This document shows, in pieces, positions 33,786 through 43,144 of a DNA stretch of 64,000 nt. The position numbers and the translations under genes are program-made. This DNA is from an uncultured Succinivibrio sp. (GTDB lineage: Bacteria > Pseudomonadota > Gammaproteobacteria > Enterobacterales > Succinivibrionaceae), in assembly GCA_934218695.1 (NCBI GenBank), contig CAKQDA010000002.1, forward strand, positions 62,001 through 126,000. Direction: 5' to 3'. The notes under the pieces are model-generated. The model had not been told where the DNA came from. It was given only the letters and a program-made list of their open reading frames with translations, and searched no databases. Position 1 is the stretch's first letter. Each line of letters starts with the position of its first letter.

Positions 33786-34378
33786 GTGATATCCACCCCT
33801 ACTTATAGAAGTAGGGGCTTCACGTTCGATATCTCTATCAAAATAAGCAGTGAGCTTTGATCTCTCAACAGGCTATCCTAGGCTGCCCGCAGGTTCTTGT
33901 TTTATCTTGTTTGGAAAAGTCGTCTGCCTTCATTTTTCAGTTTTTCAGCCGCATTGATATCTCTATCGTGTCAGGTTCCACATTGAGGACAAGTTAATTC
34001 TCGTAAGGAGAGATTTCTGGTTTCTAGGTTCTGATAACCACAGGCTGAACACAGCTGAGAGCTTGGATAGAAACGGTCAACCTTTATAAGATATTTTCCT
34101 TGTCTTTGCAGTTTATAGGAAAGCAGTTCTATGAACCTGCCATAAGCATTATCGTGAACTGATTTTCCAAAATTAAGACATTGCGACATGCCCTTATCGG
34201 ATGATAATTCAGCAAAAAAAATGAATGAGCATTACTATCAATTTCCATATAACAATATACTATGCACAACAAATCAACTGATTATATTCAAGCAAAAATT
34301 TTATATAAATTTCAGTCAATATTTTATAGCAATTCATCCTGCCGCCTATAGAGGCGGGGGAATTCTTGCTAAGTTAGG
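33786..34378 (-). mobile_element. Deletion derivative of an IS605-type tnpB element, copy 2 (inverted)
   Basis: 593 bp, the reverse complement of copy 1 with a few point changes and one base missing. The right end shows a perfect 9-bp hairpin CCCCTACTT-CTAT-AAGTAGGGG and ends near GATATCAC. The left end borders TTTAA, read on the minus strand, about 90 bases from the enolase promoter. With copy 1 it forms long inverted repeats around the rlmKL-uup-rnm segment. Confidence 0.85.
33872..34189 (-). pseudogene. tnpB: tnpB C-terminal remnant, copy 2
   Basis: The same remnant as in copy 1, but more decayed: the Trp codon before HDRDINAAE is TGA (33971-33973), and a one-base deletion near 33911 shifts the end. 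The upstream 72 codons are nearly identical to copy 1. Confidence 0.8.
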
Positions 34379-34469
34379 TTAAAATATCTGCTGCAATGTA
34401 TTTATATGTCTATATCGAGAAATGCTTAAAGGCATTTTAATAAAAATTATTAGTTGAAACTAATTGTAG

Positions 34470-35842
<1,373 letters not shown>

Positions 35843-35876
35843 AGAAGTTTTTTCCTTATTTGATTGAAGAACTTGC

Positions 35877-35903
35877 GCCAGGACGTGTTCCTGGCCTTTT
35901 TGT
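35877..35903 (+). terminator. Terminator of enolase
   Basis: Stem GCCAGGA/TCCTGGC (35877-35883 with 35889-35895) followed by CTTTTTG. Confidence 0.85.
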
Positions 35904-36032
35904 TTAAGATAGAACCTCGTTAGGTGGTCATTTTTTCATTTTTTGGATCCTAGTTAAAGTTTTTGATCTTACGTTACTTTTTTGTTTTTCATTTGTGGTA
36001 ATTTTTACGAAAATACTTTTGAGGGGAAAATA

Positions 36033-37178
36033 ATGAAAAAGAGAACGCTTGGCATTGTAGGCTTCTGTATTTTAGCTGCAACTGCAGTTGTTTATGCAGG
36101 TGGAATTTATATTACAAAATCGACAGTTGATAGTGAGATTGAAAAAATAAATGATATTTCTTCGCAGGGAGAGGAAGGGGCTCAGTCGATTGGAGCAGTG
36201 GCTCATTTTAATGTAGATGAAAAAGGCTTTTTTTCTCAGAGAGGTATGCTTACATTTTCTTATCCACCTTATCTGAATTTCAGTATCCCTGTAAAAATTG
36301 AGCATGGCTTTTTAAATGCGGAAGTTTCATTTGATACTGAAGACATCAATAAATATCTGGGCCGTCAGAAAGTTCTAGCATTGGACATAAATACATTAAA
36401 AAGTTCAGCAAAGTTAAAATTAAGTGCTTTAAGTCAGAGTGCCACTTTAAAACTGAAATTGAACGGAAGGTATCTGGACAGATCGATAAATCCAATTTCT
36501 GCTTATGTAAAAATTGAAGTCGATAAAGATGAGAATGTTGATCTGTCTTCTGAATTTAACAGTATCAATTTTATCTTAATCGGAAAGGTTGATGCCTTAA
36601 AGTATAAAACCAGATTTACAGGAATTGGCGCCTTAAAGAAATTTGACAGTATGGAACTGTCAACAAAAGGAGTCAGGACCATTGGCTTTGCTTCGGATAA
36701 TCTCAAAGCCACGCTTGAAGCAGAAAATCAGAAAAAAGACGGAAGTTTTGATCTCAAATTCAGAGCAAAAGGTGACAATCTTGATTATATAAAGGATTAT
36801 GCAGCGGATATTACCTTCAGAGGACTTACTGCAGATGCTCTAAGCAGTCTGTATACAGGTGCCGTTACCGGTCTTCCAAATTCAATTCCTAATTTAAAAG
36901 GAATAGATATCGATAAATTTGAAGGTGTTATTGATGACAAGATAGGTTCTTTAATTGGTCTATATGATAAAAAGAAGCTTCCTGTTAAAGCTGGCGGAAA
37001 ACTTGAATTCAAAACATCAGATGATGAGGCTGTACCTGTTGTAAACGGAAACATTAAAGTTACGACAGATGAAGATCCAGGACAGACTATGTTTTTTGTA
37101 AAACAGGGTAAAAACTACATTTCTGATATTAAGATAGTCGATTCAGAAGTATACGTTAACAGCGAACGCATGATGTAA
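36033..37178 (+). CDS. DUF945/YdgA-like protein
   Basis: A 381-residue exported or membrane-anchored protein. GAGGGG at 36021-36026 fixes the start at 36033 (MKKRTLGIVGFCILAATAVV), giving an uncleaved signal or anchor ending near YAGG. The rest is beta-rich and polar (GFFSQRGMLTFSYPPYLNFS, IEHGFLNAEVSF, KGIDIDKFEG). The layout of an N-terminal anchor and long repeated strands resembles the DUF945 (YdgA/YihF) family, whose role in the cell envelope is poorly known. The similarity is modest. It is a single-gene unit between the enolase terminator and its own. Confidence 0.55.
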   Translation: MKKRTLGIVGFCILAATAVVYAGGIYITKSTVDSEIEKINDISSQGEEGAQSIGAVAHFNVDEKGFFSQRGMLTFSYPPYLNFSIPVKIEHGFLNAEVSFDTEDINKYLGRQKVLALDINTLKSSAKLKLSALSQSATLKLKLNGRYLDRSINPISAYVKIEVDKDENVDLSSEFNSINFILIGKVDALKYKTRFTGIGALKKFDSMELSTKGVRTIGFASDNLKATLEAENQKKDGSFDLKFRAKGDNLDYIKDYAADITFRGLTADALSSLYTGAVTGLPNSIPNLKGIDIDKFEGVIDDKIGSLIGLYDKKKLPVKAGGKLEFKTSDDEAVPVVNGNIKVTTDEDPGQTMFFVKQGKNYISDIKIVDSEVYVNSERMM

Positions 37179-37192
37179 AAAGAGCATAGCAT

Positions 37193-37269
37193 AAAAAAAC
37201 TGACTGCCTGACGTAAAAGGTAAGAATTTTGTAAACGAAAACAAAAAACTTTCAGCAGTCAGTTTTTTT
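37193..37269. terminator. Long-stem terminator after the DUF945-like gene
   Basis: A 15-bp perfect inverted repeat: A7-CTGACTGC (37193-37207) and GCAGTCAG-T7 (37255-37269), with a 47-base loop. The A and T runs make it usable on both strands. Confidence 0.7.
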
Positions 37270-37705
37270 GAATGCAGTAATAGTCAATGTTATTATCTGG
37301 AGCAATGATTTACTGAACGGCAGTATCTGCAGAATCAATCTTTTCTTTCTTTTGCAAACACTATTACTTTACCGTATCTGTCAAATCTAATCTTTATTAA
37401 AATAAGGCTGAATTGAAATGCACAGGTCTTCAAAATTAAAAAGATAAAATATCTTTTTTGATTTTATTTGAGTATGGCTTTACCTGAAAGAGAATTTAGA
37501 CAGAAATCCTGAATTGGAACAGCTCAGAGAGATAAGTAAAGAATGGTTTCATCAGAGGTTTTAAAACGGTGTTCCTTATTTCTGTTAAATGGTTAAACTA
37601 ACGTCTAAACGATTAGGAACACTCAACGATAATAAATGGTAAAAGGACAGACCATCTCCTTTACAAAGAGAAGGCTCTTCAGTCATAAAGAAATAAGAAT
37701 ATTTA
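37270..37705. other. Intergenic stretch with a possible coding remnant
   Basis: Mostly featureless. A plus-strand frame with no start, 37472-37564, reads VWLYLKENLDRNPELEQLRE and ends WFHQRF before TAA; it looks like the tail of a lost gene, possibly a transposase, but is too short to assign. An 8-bp inverted repeat GTGTTCCT/AGGAACAC (37569-37576 with 37615-37622) follows it. Confidence 0.3.
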
Positions 37706-38485
37706 TTACCACTTCTTCTTATCACCAAAGATTTCATCAAGATCGCTCTTGTCTGCAAGGCTCTGACCATCTGCATCATCTTTTTCTTTCTTAACAGGAT
37801 CTTTCATCTTTGTTTCCGCATTGATGCCGTTTAAAAGGTTTGTTAAAAGATCTTCTTTTTCAGTCAACCAGCCATCTTTTACACCTGATGCTTTAATAAC
37901 GTTCAGTCCTTTGTCAATGAGCTGGCGGCAGGAGCCTATCTGACGAAGTCTTTTCATTTCAAAAACTTTTTGAATCAAGTTTGAAATATTAACTTTAAGT
38001 ACAAGAATATACAGTCTGCGATCTTCTTTGTTTATCAGTGAAGGGTTCAAAGGAATTCCTGAGGTCATTTCAGATTTTAATATACCACGCAACCTTCTGA
38101 TCACGCGAAGTTGAGAAATAGCCATAGCATCATTTTCTGGAGCTTTAAAAGTGCTCATTTCCTTATAATTGGTTTTCAGCTCTGCAATGATTTTCTCTTC
38201 GTTAGTAATTCTTTCTTTTACTTCTTCTCGGGCTTTAGGATCAACAGCTCTTTTCCTCAGTGCACGTATGATTCTGTAGTGTAGTACAAGTACAAGCGTC
38301 TTAGAGAAAGCTACCTGAGCCTGATTTAACAGCAGTTCTTCACATTCTGTAATGATATTTCTTGCTCTTGTGGAGATAAGTCTGGCATCTTGCTCACGAC
38401 GGGCAACATAATCACTGTACATATTTACAATGATCAAGAGAAAACTTGCCAGAAGAACAAAAATAACTGCTATTGTAATAAACAT
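37706..38485 (-). CDS. Membrane-anchored coiled-coil protein of unknown function
   Basis: A 259-residue protein with one N-terminal membrane helix (MFITIAVIFVLLASFLLIIV) followed by a long charged helical region with coiled-coil character (IITECEELLLNQAQVAFSKT, LVLVLHYRIIRALRKRA, KINISNLIQ-like segments) and a C-terminal polar tail ending LDEIFGDKKKW. From memory, Vibrio, Shewanella and Aeromonas carry proteins of the same architecture ending in a similar F-x-KKKW motif, which supports a conserved gammaproteobacterial family, but no function is known to me. GAGAAG precedes the ATG. It is transcribed alone. Confidence 0.7.
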   Translation of the reverse strand: MFITIAVIFVLLASFLLIIVNMYSDYVARREQDARLISTRARNIITECEELLLNQAQVAFSKTLVLVLHYRIIRALRKRAVDPKAREEVKERITNEEKIIAELKTNYKEMSTFKAPENDAMAISQLRVIRRLRGILKSEMTSGIPLNPSLINKEDRRLYILVLKVNISNLIQKVFEMKRLRQIGSCRQLIDKGLNVIKASGVKDGWLTEKEDLLTNLLNGINAETKMKDPVKKEKDDADGQSLADKSDLDEIFGDKKKW

Positions 38486-39031
38486 AATCGCTTCTCAAAA
38501 CCGAAATATTCTGTTCATTATAACGGTATACATGAGGTTTATATAAATTTAAAAGCATTTTTTTTGAGCAAAATCGTAAAGTTCCTCAAATTTGACTTTG
38601 ATATTGTCAATAAAGTGAACCTTATCTTGAGATTTTACTTTATTTTAGAGTCCTGACTTAAAGCAATTACAGCTTAAGGATTAGGTTGATTAATGATATG
38701 CAAGACAAGGTTGAAAGATCATTCATTAATAGTCGGTCTCGATCGGTTGTTTTTGTCCTTTTGCAGAGCATCACAAGGTAATCTAGAAGTTCTTTCACAA
38801 CTTGAATTGAATGAATGGTAGGAATAGGAATGAAATGAATTTTTTACTGTATCAATGAAAATATTTTTTTCAACTTTCTTTGCAATTAAATTTACAATCA
38901 TCTTGTGGTGATCCTGGTTGTTTTTACATTCTCTTGAAACTATACACAGTTATTCCGTTTTAGCATTTTAAGCACAGTGGAACCACACCATTAAATCAGC
39001 ACAGATAAAAGTTGTAAACAGGATAGAACAA
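38486..39031. other. Intergenic region
   Basis: 546 bases, AT-rich. A 60-codon minus frame at 38719-38901 lacks a ribosome binding site and recognisable sequence. No repeat or RNA seen. Confidence 0.5.
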
Positions 39032-40876
39032 ATGAGCGATAAGATGTTTCTGCCATTACCATATGGGTATAACAGTTATGAGGAAATAAGGAATGATAAC
39101 TGTTACTTTGTGGATAAGACCTCATACCTGAAAAATGTTCTTGAAGGCAGTGGCAAGGTACTTCTGTTTACAAGACCAAGACGCTTTGGTAAAACAGTCT
39201 TTATGAGTACGCTCAACTCATTTTTAAAGATAAACAAAGAAAATCCAACTGACACCTCAGAACAGCTAAGACTTTTTGAAGGAACACAAATATTAAAAGA
39301 CACAGAGTTCTGTGAAAAGTACATGGGTAAATATCCTGTTATCTTTATCACTTTAAAGAGTGTGGATGGAGATAACTTTGAAGACGCCTATAAGATGTTT
39401 GCCATTGTCGTATCAAAAGTTGCTTCTGAATATGAATATCTTTTAGAAAGTCCTAGGTTAAATGATTCAGATAAGGATAAATTAAAAAAACTCTCAGATA
39501 TAAGCTTTTTAAGACTGCTTGAGAATTCAGACTATCTGACAAATGCATTAAATACCCTGTCAGCACTTTTATATAAGGAATACGGTAAACTCCCAGTTCT
39601 GCTCATAGATGAATATGATGTTCCACTAGCCAAAGCCTCATATCACGATTTACTCAAATATAAGACATTTGACGGAAAAATTGATGCTAACAATACCTAC
39701 CATGCAAGAATGGTAACTCTAATGTCAGGCTTCTTAGGTATTCTAAAAGATGAGAATACTCTTACCAAGACAGTTATGACTGGCGATTTAAGAGTCATCA
39801 AAAACAGTATCACTACAGGTGTAAACAATATTCATGTTAACTCTGTAACAGCTACAGACACGTACTATACAGGACTGTTTGGTTTTACCAAGGATGAAAC
39901 AAACAGGTTTCTTGATGACTATGACCTGTCAGAATACTCTGCCCTTGTAAAAGACAACTATGACGGATACAGATTCTATGACAAGGAAATGTTCTGTCCA
40001 TGGGATGTGGTAAATTTCATTCGTAACAATTACAAACTGAAAATAGATGGTGAATTACAGCAGATACATGCTGACAACTACTGGACAGGAACCACCTCAA
40101 GCTCTTCTATCTATGAATATTTAGGATATCTTACAGATAAAGACACTCAGAAGATGCAGGACCTCATAGATGGTAAGTCAATAAGTTTCAGTCTCAATGA
40201 TTCCATGAACTATGACAGTCTGTCAGAACACAATCCTGATGACTTCTGGTCACTTCTTCTGCATACAGGGTATTTAACCTTAGACTGGGATAAGACAACA
40301 GAAGAACTTTCAAAAGCTAACTCTTCAAGCAAAAACATTTTTGCAAGAATACCAAATTTGGAAATCAGAGAATGTTTTATAAGCAATATTCAGAACAGAT
40401 TTAATACAGAGATAGCTCCTAACAGTGTTTCTGATGAAATAGCCAGTGCTCTTTTAGACGGTAACAGCAGTTTTGTAAAAACAAAGTTGCGAGAGATTTT
40501 AAAGAGATTCATCTCCATAAGAGACTGTGCCACAAAAGCTCCTCATGAAAACTACTACCACGGTTTTCTAAACGGACTCTTTTCTAACTGCTCTAAGGGA
40601 TTCTTTTCTGAATACCACTCCAATTGTGAAGCAGGAGACGGGTATGCAGACATCAGCTTTACAGATGCCTATTCAGAAAAAGCGGTAATCATTGAAATAA
40701 AAACAACTGCCACTGTCTCAAAACTGCCTGAACTCTGTGATGAGGCTGTTACTCAAATTTCAGACAGAAATTACGCAGAACCTTTTATGGATAACCCTAT
40801 GGTTCAGAGCAGCTATGCCTATGGAATAGCTTTTTCTGGAAAGAACTGTGCTGTTGCAGTAAAGCTATTTAAATAA
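39032..40876 (+). CDS. AAA-ATPase-like / PD-(D/E)XK nuclease-like protein
   Basis: A 614-residue protein of the AAA-ATPase_like plus PD-(D/E)XK (formerly DUF1703) group, often present in many copies in gut and rumen anaerobes; its function is unknown. Seen: the family start FLPLPYGYNSYEEI and YFVDKTSYLKNVLE, a P-loop-like LLFTRPRRFGKTVFMS (about 44-60), Walker B-like LPVLLIDEYDVPLAKA, and a C-terminal nuclease-like core with GDGYADISF and KAVIIEIKT (Asp and E-x-K). A second copy of this C-terminal region lies at the window end on the minus strand. It stands alone with AT-rich flanks of over 500 bases on each side. Confidence 0.85.
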   Translation: MSDKMFLPLPYGYNSYEEIRNDNCYFVDKTSYLKNVLEGSGKVLLFTRPRRFGKTVFMSTLNSFLKINKENPTDTSEQLRLFEGTQILKDTEFCEKYMGKYPVIFITLKSVDGDNFEDAYKMFAIVVSKVASEYEYLLESPRLNDSDKDKLKKLSDISFLRLLENSDYLTNALNTLSALLYKEYGKLPVLLIDEYDVPLAKASYHDLLKYKTFDGKIDANNTYHARMVTLMSGFLGILKDENTLTKTVMTGDLRVIKNSITTGVNNIHVNSVTATDTYYTGLFGFTKDETNRFLDDYDLSEYSALVKDNYDGYRFYDKEMFCPWDVVNFIRNNYKLKIDGELQQIHADNYWTGTTSSSSIYEYLGYLTDKDTQKMQDLIDGKSISFSLNDSMNYDSLSEHNPDDFWSLLLHTGYLTLDWDKTTEELSKANSSSKNIFARIPNLEIRECFISNIQNRFNTEIAPNSVSDEIASALLDGNSSFVKTKLREILKRFISIRDCATKAPHENYYHGFLNGLFSNCSKGFFSEYHSNCEAGDGYADISFTDAYSEKAVIIEIKTTATVSKLPELCDEAVTQISDRNYAEPFMDNPMVQSSYAYGIAFSGKNCAVAVKLFK

Positions 40877-41291
40877 AATCTTACTACTAAGTTTTGAATT
40901 TATTTTATTGTTAGTAAATTTCTATATTTTGTTTTACTCTTTGTAAAGGCAATTTTTATTCATATGATACGATGCTCTTATCTTTCTTTTAATTGAGATA
41001 TGGTTAATTCAGTGTTGGAGCTATTTGAAACATATATTTTTTCTAGATCTACGAAACTTTCAATTCTTAGAATTCAAGATAATCATTTTGCTCAGCCTTT
41101 TCTTTGTAACAGTGTAACAGAATGCTTCATTTATTTATATTGTTGTCATGTTATAAGCTGTAATGTTCAGTAGCATAATTGCTGAACCTATTCATTGTGT
41201 TACCAGACTGTACGATATCTAATTTTAAATTGACATTATTGGATGAACCTAGTTAATTCGTCTTGGCTGTCACTTTTATATATGTCAGATA
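40877..41291. other. AT-rich region upstream of fumarase
   Basis: No coding frame recognised. TTGACA occurs at 41230-41235 but without a good -10 partner at 17 bases. Confidence 0.45.
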
Positions 41292-41300
41292 TGCTATAAT
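41292..41300 (+). promoter_or_regulatory. Extended -10 promoter of fumarase
   Basis: TGCTATAAT, a perfect extended -10 (TG-N-TATAAT). No good -35 is seen, as is usual for this class. It would give a leader of about 145 nt. Confidence 0.6.
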
Positions 41301-41350
41301 CCTCGGAGTTGTATGCTTATTGCAACTTAATTTAACGGTAATGAGCCGTC

Positions 41351-41423
41351 TTTGCCTAAAACAGGCAAAAATTATAATCGGCAGTTGTAGACTGACGTAG
41401 CCAGACAAAACTATGACTACAAC
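41351..41423 (+). promoter_or_regulatory. Structured leader of the fumarase mRNA
   Basis: Two hairpins in the putative 5' UTR: TTTGCCT-AAAAC-AGGCAAA (41351-41369) and GTTGTAG/CTACAAC (41394-41400 with 41417-41423). They end 29 bases before the start codon. There is no T tract or known riboswitch motif. Confidence 0.35.
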
Positions 41424-41451
41424 GGTTCACTGAACAAGGAAAGTACCATCT

Positions 41452-42981
41452 ATGACAACATTGATTAAGACAGCTGACTTTATTGAGTCTGTCTGTGATG
41501 CGATTCAGTTCATTTCTTATTATCATCCAAAAGATTTTTTAAAGGCTATGAAACATGCCTATGAAATTGAGCAGAATCCATCAGCAAAGAATGCAATCGC
41601 ACAGATCTTAGTAAATTCAAAAATGTGTGCAATCGGACATCGCCCATTGTGCCAGGATACAGGAGCAGTTACCTGTTTCGTAAAGATCGGTATGGATGTT
41701 CGCTTTGAAGGTGACATGACCATCCAGGAAATGGTGGATGAGGGTACAAGGAGGGCATATGCTTTTCCTACCAATCCACTGCGTAAGTCTATTCTGATGG
41801 ATCCTTTAGGAAAGAGAATCAATACAAAAGATAACACTCCTACTGTTGTTCACATTGAAATGGTTCACGGCAACAAGGTAGAAGTTGCAATTGCTTCAAA
41901 GGGTGGCGGTTCTGAAAACAAGACCCACATGAAAATGTTAAATCCATCTGACAGTGTTGTAGATTACGTATTAAGTCAGATCCCTCTAATGGGGGCTGGC
42001 TGGTGTCCTCCAGGAATTATTGGTATCGGCGTTGGTGGTACCCCAGAAAAGTCTGCAATTCTGGCTAAAGAGGCTTTAAATGATCCTATTGATATCCAGG
42101 AGTTGATTGCCCGTGGTCCTAAGAATGCAGAGGAAGAGTTAAGACTTGAGCTTTATGATAAGATCAACAAGTTAGGTATCGGTGCTCAGGGACTTGGTGG
42201 TATTACAACCGTACTGGATGTAAAAGTAAAGACTTACCCATGTCACGCAGTATCAAAGGCAACCACTATTATCCCTAACTGTGCAGCAACTCGCCATATT
42301 GACTTTGAGTTAGATGGTTCAGGTCCTGCCACCTTCACACCTCCATCATTAGATGATTACCCTGATATTGAAATCGGCGGTGCAAGTGCTAATGTTAAGA
42401 GAGTAAATCTTGATACTGTAACAAAAGAAGAAATCGCTTCTTGGAAGATGGGTGAGACTCTGTTGTTATCAGGCACTATCCTAACCGGTCGTGATGCAGC
42501 ACATAAGAGAGTCTGCGATTTAATCGCTCAGGGCAAGCCATTACCTGAAGGTGTAGATTTCCATAAGAAGTTCATCTACTACGTAGGACCTGTTCCTGCA
42601 GTAGGTAATGAGGTTGTAGGCCCAGCAGGTCCAACCACATCAACACGTATGGATAAGTTTGTCGAAACAATGCTTTCACAGACAGGTCTGTACGGTATGA
42701 TTGGCAAGTCTGAGCGTGGTCCTGAGGCAATTGCTTCAATTAAGAAGCATAAGGCAGCTTACTTAATGGCAACCGGTGGTGCAGCTTATCTGGTATCCAA
42801 AGCAATTAAGTCAGCTAAGGTTCTGGCATTTGAAGATCTTGGCATGGAAGCTATCCGTGAGTACAAGGTTGTAGATATGCCTGTAACAGTTGCTGTTGAC
42901 AGTGAGGGTAACTCAATTCATAAGATTGGTCCTGAGCAGTGGTCAAAGAAGATTGCTGAGATCAAGTTTAAGTATATCTAA
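41452..42981 (+). CDS. fumA: Class I fumarate hydratase
   Basis: An oxygen-sensitive [4Fe-4S] fumarase, 509 residues with both domains in one chain. In a succinate-forming fermenter it would run from malate to fumarate. Seen: GHRPLCQDTGAVTCFVKIG (first cluster Cys), GGGSENKTHMKMLNPSDS, AGWCPPGIIGIGVGGTPEKS (cluster Cys), IIPNCAATRHIDFELDGSGP (third Cys region), then the C-terminal domain with LSGTILTGRDAAHKR and YYVGPVPAVGNEVVGPAGPT. AAGGAAAG lies 9 bases before the ATG. Codon use is biased toward CGT for Arg in many places, consistent with high expression. Confidence 0.95.
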   Translation: MTTLIKTADFIESVCDAIQFISYYHPKDFLKAMKHAYEIEQNPSAKNAIAQILVNSKMCAIGHRPLCQDTGAVTCFVKIGMDVRFEGDMTIQEMVDEGTRRAYAFPTNPLRKSILMDPLGKRINTKDNTPTVVHIEMVHGNKVEVAIASKGGGSENKTHMKMLNPSDSVVDYVLSQIPLMGAGWCPPGIIGIGVGGTPEKSAILAKEALNDPIDIQELIARGPKNAEEELRLELYDKINKLGIGAQGLGGITTVLDVKVKTYPCHAVSKATTIIPNCAATRHIDFELDGSGPATFTPPSLDDYPDIEIGGASANVKRVNLDTVTKEEIASWKMGETLLLSGTILTGRDAAHKRVCDLIAQGKPLPEGVDFHKKFIYYVGPVPAVGNEVVGPAGPTTSTRMDKFVETMLSQTGLYGMIGKSERGPEAIASIKKHKAAYLMATGGAAYLVSKAIKSAKVLAFEDLGMEAIREYKVVDMPVTVAVDSEGNSIHKIGPEQWSKKIAEIKFKYI

Positions 42982-43006
42982 TAATGTTCAGATAAAATAG
43001 AGAATC

Positions 43007-43069
43007 CCCTCTGTAAAGAGGGAATTCATAAAAGATAACGCTTTCTTAAAATAGGGAAAGCGTTTTTTT
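43007..43069 (+). terminator. Terminator of fumarase (double hairpin)
   Basis: A small hairpin CCCTCT-GTAA-AGAGGG (43007-43022), then AACGCTTTC/GAAAGCGTT (43037-43045 with 43056-43064) followed by seven T. Confidence 0.85.
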
Positions 43070-43144
43070 GTCATATTCTTAATATATATTCAAGCCACTC
43101 AGATTCAGAGCCTGACATGCAGTTTGCAGGAACTTTGCTTGATA

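Noticed and set aside
38719..38901. Minus-strand frame of 60 codons
   Set aside because: No ribosome binding site and composition typical of chance frames.
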